Shown here: one piece after another, positions 59,176 through 64,000 of the stretch
How positions within the stretch are numbered: position 1 is the first letter of the stretch
Layout of the letters: each line of letters starts with the position of its first letter
Assembly: GCA_963741135.1 (NCBI GenBank)
Contig: CAVUHC010000002.1
Span: 372,001-436,000 of the forward strand
Reading direction: 5' to 3'
Length of the DNA stretch: 64,000 nucleotides
From: Gp6-AA40 sp963741135
GTDB lineage: Bacteria > Acidobacteriota > Vicinamibacteria > Vicinamibacterales > UBA2999
Notes under the pieces: generated by a model
The model's input: the letters and a program-made list of their open reading frames with translations, nothing else
The model's database searches: none
Told to the model about the DNA's origin: nothing
Translations under genes and position numbers: made by a program

Positions 59176-59413
59176 ATTTGCTGTTACGCGGCGCCGCTTT
59201 CCTTTCGGATTGCGCCACCGCTTGGCAACTGGTTAACGCGAGCGCTGATGACTTAGCTCTTGCGTTGTTTGTACTTCGTGTTGGTGAATGGTTCATCCGC
59301 CTTCGCGCTTGCGCGCGACGACGAATGCCACTCGCTGACACTCGACGGGCTGTCCACCTTCGCGCCTTGCTGCTTTCGCAGACGCGGCGCTCCGGCGGAC
59401 GCTTGTTGTGCTT

Positions 59414-59441
59414 GCACGCACTATCTAGTTTTCAAAGAACC
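59414..59441 (-). promoter_or_regulatory. rRNA leader: boxA-like site and 16S processing-stem arm
   Basis: Minus strand GGTTCTTTGAAAACTAG: a boxA-like antitermination element (59429-59441) merging into the arm AAAACTAGATAGTGCGTGC (59414-59432) that pairs with 57542-57559. Confidence 0.7.
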
Positions 59442-59530
59442 GGAAGCCCGACCAGCCACACCTCGCGGCGCGACCAAGCCGAGAACCCCACCGATCGGCC
59501 GTTTCTGACCGCGTTTAGGGGAACCTTCTA

Positions 59531-59559
59531 AGGTTACTAACGCCCCCAAGTGCTGTCAA
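59531..59559 (-). promoter_or_regulatory. rRNA promoter P2 (proximal)
   Basis: Minus strand TTGACA, 17-base spacer, TAACCT. About 355 bases upstream of the mature 16S 5' end. Confidence 0.7.
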
Positions 59560-59652
59560 CCCTTTTTCGCGTCACACGCTCTTAGGAATTGCCGAGCCCT
59601 GAAGGGCGCTCGCCGTCACTACCGGGCTGGCGCCCGTCAGACGAACCTTCGA

Positions 59653-59681
59653 ACAATACAATCACTCGCGTCGCTTGTCAA
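59653..59681 (-). promoter_or_regulatory. rRNA promoter P1 (distal)
   Basis: Minus strand TTGACA, 17-base spacer, TATTGT, 122 bases upstream of P2. Tandem sigma-70 promoters are usual for rRNA operons. Confidence 0.75.
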
Positions 59682-60012
59682 TTAAATCGCCCAAGGAATG
59701 CCGGACATCTCTGGCTCAATCCGCGTTCCGCGACGGGTCCGTCATTCGTAAATCGCAAAGCATTGCACGCCCGTAACCGGCCAGTGGATTTCTGAGGTCG
59801 AGAACGCGTGATCGCGGTGGCGCTTTCACACGCAGGCGTGAGCGATCTTCGTACAGGTCGGTCTCCAAGCGAATCCACTCGCTGGCTCGCTGGTTGCCTT
59901 AACGCCGTGTTGGCGCCACGTTTCCTCGAAATCAAAACCATGCGCGTACCTGGAAAGGGCGTCGCCACGACCTTTAGTCTGCCAATTTTGAGCTTTTCGG
60001 GGGGCATTTCGC
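59682..60012. other. Divergent region between rRNA operon and YdjY operon
   Basis: About 330 bases. The right part carries the -24/-12 element at 59883 pointing to the YdjY operon; the left part would be the upstream element of rRNA promoter P1. No gene seen. Confidence 0.4.
59883..59897 (+). promoter_or_regulatory. Possible sigma-54 (-24/-12) promoter of the YdjY operon
   Basis: TGGCTCGCTGGTTGC is a perfect TGGC-N7-TTGC, 116 bases before the ATG at 60013. One or two chance matches are expected in 64 kb, so this one is less sure than those close to PEP-CTERM genes. Confidence 0.45.
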
Positions 60013-60735
60013 ATGACGTCGTGTTCGGTTGTTAATCGCTTTCTGCTCACGGCATGTGCTGTGTGCATTGCTGGAGCGACTGTGTTCGGTGAACCACAGG
60101 ACCCTGCTCCTCCTCCGGCGACGCCTCGCGTCGAAAAACTTGGCCCTAATCGACTCCGAATCGGCCACGTTCAAGTGGACGTTGCCAGACGTGAAGTGAC
60201 GGTGACTGGTCACGTGAACGATGTCCAGATTCTGGAGTGGGTTGCGAACACGACGAATGGACTGAAGGCCTACGAGAGCGCCATTACCGCGGACACCGAC
60301 GCAATCACGTTCAACACGGCGCTCCTGCTGATTGGCCTCGACAGAGCACATGCGCGCGTACCGACACAACATTTCGACCCGGTACCGCCACGCGGGGATC
60401 CAGTGGAACTCTGGATTGAATGGGGTGAAGCGTCGCAACGGAAACGCGTCCGGATTGAGCAGTTGCTCCTGGACAATCGAACGAACACCACGCTTCCAGA
60501 AGGTCCATGGGTATACACAGGATCAACGTTGCTTCCCGAAAACGGCGGATATATGGCCCAGCTCGACGGCGTGCTGATCGGGTTCGTCCACAGCCCGGCA
60601 CCCATCATAGAGAATCCTGGAGCGGGTGCGGTCGGCGCGTTTGGCTCGTTGGTGTTGAACAAGGAATTGGTCGCGCCGGGCACTGATGTCACCCTCATCG
60701 TCAAGGCACTCGCCGCCGCGGTGACGAGACCATGA
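60013..60735 (+). CDS. YdjY-domain secreted protein
   Basis: A 240-residue exported protein of the YdjY family. After a signal peptide (about 8-26) the domain reads HVQVDVARREVTVTGHVND, ILEWVANTTNGLKAYESA, FNTALLLIGLDRAHARV and DPVELWIEWGE, all typical. Function of the family is unknown; it is often near ferredoxin- or metal-related secreted proteins, though not here. First gene of an operon: its stop overlaps the next start as ATGA (60732-60735). Confidence 0.78.
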   Translation: MTSCSVVNRFLLTACAVCIAGATVFGEPQDPAPPPATPRVEKLGPNRLRIGHVQVDVARREVTVTGHVNDVQILEWVANTTNGLKAYESAITADTDAITFNTALLLIGLDRAHARVPTQHFDPVPPRGDPVELWIEWGEASQRKRVRIEQLLLDNRTNTTLPEGPWVYTGSTLLPENGGYMAQLDGVLIGFVHSPAPIIENPGAGAVGAFGSLVLNKELVAPGTDVTLIVKALAAAVTRP

Positions 60736-61301
60736 CGGAGCACCCGGACGTGCTTCTCGTCGAGGCGATCACCACCGTTGCGGTTGCCCCGATGATCGGC
60801 CTCGCCATTCGATCGCTGCGCGTGCAGGCCGCACTCCTCGCGGGGTTCACGGTGTTCTCGTCTGTGATGCATTCGCCAGCCGCGGGCCTGACAGTTGGCG
60901 CGAGCGCATTCGCGCTCGCCGGCCTGGGAGCCTGGTGCCGAGCCGTCTGCGCCGACCGGCTCGACGCGATCGGTGTCAGTGTGCTCGCGGCGCTTTCCAT
61001 CGGGTTCGGCGTATTCGCGGCTGGTGCCTTGACCACCGACCTGTCGACTCGGTTTCTCAGTTTGCTTCTTATTACAAATCCTATCGTCGCGACCGCCTCC
61101 GCAGCGGGAGTCGATATCTTTCGCAGCGCGCTGCTCTACGAGCTGTTACCGATTGCCCATCGCGACTTCCAGTACCCGGCGTGGCAATCGTCGGCGTCCA
61201 TCTATGCCTGCGTGGCAGTCGCCACGTTCCTGATCGCCGCACGCGCGCAACGGATGCGCGCCGTCGCGGCGAAACCGCGTCAACTCACTCAACGAGGATA
61301 G
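60732..61301 (+). CDS. Polytopic membrane protein, function unknown
   Basis: A 189-residue protein with four or five hydrophobic segments (about 10-28, 32-52, 78-100, 105-125 and 155-170) and an Arg-rich C terminus. Translationally coupled to the YdjY gene by an ATGA overlap and followed two bases later by the toroid protein gene. I recognise no family. Confidence 0.65.
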   Translation: MTEHPDVLLVEAITTVAVAPMIGLAIRSLRVQAALLAGFTVFSSVMHSPAAGLTVGASAFALAGLGAWCRAVCADRLDAIGVSVLAALSIGFGVFAAGALTTDLSTRFLSLLLITNPIVATASAAGVDIFRSALLYELLPIAHRDFQYPAWQSSASIYACVAVATFLIAARAQRMRAVAAKPRQLTQRG

Positions 61302-61303
61302 TC

Positions 61304-62410
61304 ATGAGACGAATCACAGCTGTCTGTTTGTCCGCGCTTCTGCTGCTTCCACTCATGGGAGCGGCCCAGAGCGCCCCGGCTCGCGACGCCCAGGCCGGCA
61401 GCGGGTTGTCCGCAGCCACCCGACAGAAGCTGATTGCGAGCATGAACAAGGGCGCCGCCTATCTGGTCTCGCAGCAGAAGGCTGACGGCACGTGGGAGAA
61501 CAATGCCGGCATCACCGCCATGGCTGCCGGTGCCCTCCTTCGCCAACCCGGCAAGGCGCGCGACGAGGCCATGCGTTCGACCGGCAAAACGCTCGACTAC
61601 CTACGCGGTCTCGCCAAGCCCGATGGGGGTATTTACGACAAGGCCGTGCCCTACTATGTGAGCGCCGTCTCGGTCATGGCGCTCGTCGCCGGCGGAAGGC
61701 CTGAGGACAAGCCGGTCATCGAGAAGGGCAGGCAGTACATCGCCGAGCATCTGCTCGATGAGGGCGAAGGGCTGAAACCGGGGGACAAGTTCTACGGCGC
61801 GAATGGCTACGGCGGCACCAACGGACAACTCACGGGCGACATCATCAGCCTTGAGTTCGCGCTCCGCGCGATGAAAGAAGCCGGCGCCGGTGCCAACGAC
61901 CCCTCCTGGAACAAGGCAATCCAGTTTCTTCAGCGCACCCAGAACAACAGCGAGACCAACGATCAGGCCTGGGCCGCAGACGACGGCGGGTTCATCTACT
62001 ACCCGGGCAACAGCGAGATCGGAGGTACGACGCAGTCATATGGCAGCGGCACCTACGCGGGCGTCATGAGCTACACATGGGCGAACGTCAAGAAAACCGA
62101 CGAGCGCGTGCAGTCGGCGCTGAAATGGATTCGTCAGAACTACACACTCGACGAGAACCCGGGCCTGGGGCAGAAGACCCTCTACTACTACTACATGGTG
62201 TTCGCAAAGGCACTGCAGGCTGTTCAGGAAGACACGCTCGTCGACGCACGAGGCCAGCGGCACAACTGGCGTGAAGAGCTGGCGAACAAGCTGATGACGT
62301 TGCAAAACGCCGAAGGCTACTGGGTGAATTCAAACCCTGCCGAGATGCAGAACAACAAGGTGCTGGTCACGGCCTTTACCCTGATGACCATCGAAGCGAC
62401 GCTTCAGTAG
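61304..62410 (+). CDS. Secreted prenyltransferase/squalene-cyclase-repeat (alpha-toroid) protein
   Basis: A 368-residue exported protein. Signal peptide ends AAQSA; then repeats of the alpha/alpha-toroid type, QQKADGTWENNAGITAMA, KPDGGIYDKAVPYYVSAVSV, ADDGGFIYYPG and AEGYWVNSNP, the QW-like phrases of terpenoid-cyclase folds without the DXDD catalytic motif, so probably a binding or structural protein. GAGG six bases before the ATG at 61304 fixes the start; a long open frame upstream overlaps the previous gene and is spurious. Same fold as the central domain of the dockerin protein at 49475. Confidence 0.8.
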   Translation: MRRITAVCLSALLLLPLMGAAQSAPARDAQAGSGLSAATRQKLIASMNKGAAYLVSQQKADGTWENNAGITAMAAGALLRQPGKARDEAMRSTGKTLDYLRGLAKPDGGIYDKAVPYYVSAVSVMALVAGGRPEDKPVIEKGRQYIAEHLLDEGEGLKPGDKFYGANGYGGTNGQLTGDIISLEFALRAMKEAGAGANDPSWNKAIQFLQRTQNNSETNDQAWAADDGGFIYYPGNSEIGGTTQSYGSGTYAGVMSYTWANVKKTDERVQSALKWIRQNYTLDENPGLGQKTLYYYYMVFAKALQAVQEDTLVDARGQRHNWREELANKLMTLQNAEGYWVNSNPAEMQNNKVLVTAFTLMTIEATLQ

Positions 62411-62422
62411 AAGCCAGACTAC

Positions 62423-63760
62423 GTGAGAAGACGCTCGACGTTCTCCGTGATTCTCCTGCTGGTCGTTCTGCGGGCGCCGTCAGCGGCAGCCGCGGAGCGG
62501 CTCACTATGTCCGCCGACGCAGGGCTCGGGGGGATCGTGCGCGCCGGGCGCTGGGCTCCGGTGCGCGTCGACGTCGACAATCGCGGAGAGGATGTCAGCG
62601 GAACGCTGACGATCGAATGGGGAAAAACGACGGCGCGGCGCGCGGTGGCGATCGCCGCGCCGGCGAGGCGCTCCTTTCAGTTCTACGTCCGCACCGGCGA
62701 CGTCCGCGACGTCATCGTCGTTCGCCTGGAATCCGGGGGACGTGAGCTGCAGCGTCTTGAAAAACCAGTGAGGATCGCTGGAAGCGACGAAACGATTCAC
62801 CTGTGCGTGGAGTCGATCGGATCAGCGACAGAGGCGCTTTGTTCAGCTACGCTGGCATCGCAGGCGCTTCCAGGCTCGTGGCGCGGATATGACGCCGTGG
62901 ACGTCGTGACGATGGCAGACGCGTCTCTGCTGAACGCGCCGCAGCGCCGTGCCTTGGATCTATGGCGCGCCATACGGCGCGCTGAGGATACGGGCCGCAG
63001 CATCCCGGCCTCCGCCGCTCTCACGGATCCTGTTCCGCCAGTACGTCAGGCTCGCCCGGTCTTGATGCTTTATCTCATCGCCGTTGCGGCAATCGCGCTG
63101 GCGTGGCCCGTCCGACGCAGCAGCAGACTGGTATTTGCGGCGGCGGCCGGCGTGATCGTCGCGGGCTCCGCGGCCGCCGCCTGGAGCGGTCGTTCGGCCC
63201 CGGTCACGCTCCGCCACACATCCATCATCAGGCAGTTTGCCGGCGAACCCGGTGCGCTTGTGACTACGCGCGCGGTAGCGGAATTTCCGTCCGATGGCGA
63301 GTACGCGATTCACCCCATGTCCGCAGACGGGGCGCTCGACCCGGGACCGGCGTACGGCGTCGTGAGACCGCAGGACTTTGACGAAGAGGGCTACCCCGTG
63401 CTGCGCGGGCGGTTCGGTCTCGGTGCGAGTGAGCCGTTCGGTGTCGAGGTCGTCGCCGATGTGCGCATCTTCGAGGTCTCGCGCTTCGCGGGACGCACGC
63501 GCATCACCAACGTGTCGGGACACGAGTTGCGCGACTGCGAATTCCCCTCCGGTTTCGCACCGCGCACGGCAGGCGTCATCGCCTCAGGAGCGTCGGTGAC
63601 GTCGACTGAACCACTAACGGACGTCAACCCCATCCTGGCGTGCAGGTTCGACCGAGCGCCAATCGAGTTCGCCGACGCTACTCACAACGTCGTGACCTCT
63701 GGAACAACGGTGGCGGTGTATCACCTCGCGAGCGCCAAGGGCAGCAATGATACGCACTGA
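62423..63760 (+). CDS. Secreted/membrane protein, function unknown
   Basis: A 445-residue protein with a GTG start, a signal peptide (about 7-24), a beta-sandwich domain (APVRVDVDNRGEDVSGTLTI to FQFYVRTGDVRDVIVV), two hydrophobic helices (about 213-230 and 237-254) and a C-terminal beta-rich domain. Overlaps the ABC ATPase start by 14 bases. Such beta/TM/beta proteins commonly precede ABC export modules of gliding or surface systems, but I cannot name the family. Confidence 0.6.
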   Translation: MRRRSTFSVILLLVVLRAPSAAAAERLTMSADAGLGGIVRAGRWAPVRVDVDNRGEDVSGTLTIEWGKTTARRAVAIAAPARRSFQFYVRTGDVRDVIVVRLESGGRELQRLEKPVRIAGSDETIHLCVESIGSATEALCSATLASQALPGSWRGYDAVDVVTMADASLLNAPQRRALDLWRAIRRAEDTGRSIPASAALTDPVPPVRQARPVLMLYLIAVAAIALAWPVRRSSRLVFAAAAGVIVAGSAAAAWSGRSAPVTLRHTSIIRQFAGEPGALVTTRAVAEFPSDGEYAIHPMSADGALDPGPAYGVVRPQDFDEEGYPVLRGRFGLGASEPFGVEVVADVRIFEVSRFAGRTRITNVSGHELRDCEFPSGFAPRTAGVIASGASVTSTEPLTDVNPILACRFDRAPIEFADATHNVVTSGTTVAVYHLASAKGSNDTH

Positions 63761-64000
63761 ACGGCTGTCGAAGGTCACCGGCCGGCGCACCGTGCTCAGC
63801 GAGATCACGTTCGCCGTCGAAAAGGGCGACGCCGTCTCGTTAGTAGGCCCTCCGGGGAGCGGCAAATCAACGCTGCTTCGAATTCTCGCAACGCTTACAC
63901 AGCCCACGTCCGGCCGTGCCGAAATCGCGGGCATCGATGTGATCGCCCGTCCGTTCGACGCCAGGAAAAAGGTGTTCCTGTCCGGCAGCGTCGGACTGGG
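63747..64000 (+). CDS. ABC transporter ATP-binding protein, partial
   Basis: The first 84 residues of an ABC ATPase cut by the window edge. Walker A is GPPGSGKST (37-45), preceded by the usual TERLSKVTGRRTVLSEI and followed by LRILATLTQPTSGRAEIAG and GIDV. The start ATG overlaps the previous gene. It suggests that the 60013-64000 genes serve an export or remodelling complex. Confidence 0.9.
   Translation, partial: MIRTERLSKVTGRRTVLSEITFAVEKGDAVSLVGPPGSGKSTLLRILATLTQPTSGRAEIAGIDVIARPFDARKKVFLSGSVGL

Overview
The window is GC-rich bacterial chromosome, most likely from an Acidobacteriota member. The 16S rRNA gene (minus strand, 57624-59175) carries near its 5' end the string GATCCTGGCTCAGAATC, which is the classic Acidobacterium-directed 31F primer site. 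The exosortase/PEP-CTERM machinery and extensive exopolysaccharide gene content also fit (inference).

Layout. 1-4200: glycosyltransferases and a pyruvyl-transferase-like protein of a polysaccharide locus. 4200-19230: surface and secreted enzymes: an SGNH hydrolase, a subtilisin-like protease with three near-identical 365-residue repeats, an alpha/beta-hydrolase translationally coupled to a second SGNH protein, an AlgI-like MBOAT acyltransferase, a RIFT-barrel/alpha-toroid protein, RfbC and a GDSL esterase. 19670-26710: a PEP-CTERM protein, then a hexapeptide acyltransferase, an E2-fold acyltransferase-like protein, a GT21-like glucosyltransferase, a fatty-acid-hydroxylase-like protein, a VAO-type FAD oxidase and a GNAT-like protein, which may build a lipid or glycolipid. 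27165-36600: the exosortase core (PrsT-like TPR lipoprotein, exosortase, EpsI, second TPR lipoprotein) followed by AsnB-type amidotransferase and a GT4 enzyme. 36573-52890: further secreted proteins, three more PEP-CTERM proteins, a third TPR lipoprotein, a TIGR03790-type protein, an EboD-like sugar-phosphate cyclase and a dockerin-ended protein. 53238-59681: one complete rRNA operon on the minus strand (16S, tRNA-Ile, tRNA-Ala, 23S, 5S) with tandem promoters, boxA-like sites, processing stems and a terminator. 60013-64000: an operon of a YdjY-domain protein, membrane proteins, an alpha-toroid protein and the start of an ABC ATPase.

How it fits together. The glycosyltransferases and acyl/pyruvyl transferases would build and decorate an exopolysaccharide, and the exosortase would process the four PEP-CTERM proteins at the membrane. 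All four PEP-CTERM genes and the exosortase operon are preceded, 46-74 bases before the start codon, by a -24/-12 (sigma-54) type element, so they look like one regulon. One PEP-CTERM protein appears cohesin-like, and the next gene encodes a secreted protein ending in a dockerin-like pair of calcium loops, suggesting a surface-anchored cohesin/dockerin pair.

Caveat: five genes (the one at the left edge, MBOAT, RIFT-barrel, FAD oxidase, second TPR) each show a single one-base frame break with good protein sequence on both sides. These may be sequencing errors rather than pseudogenes.
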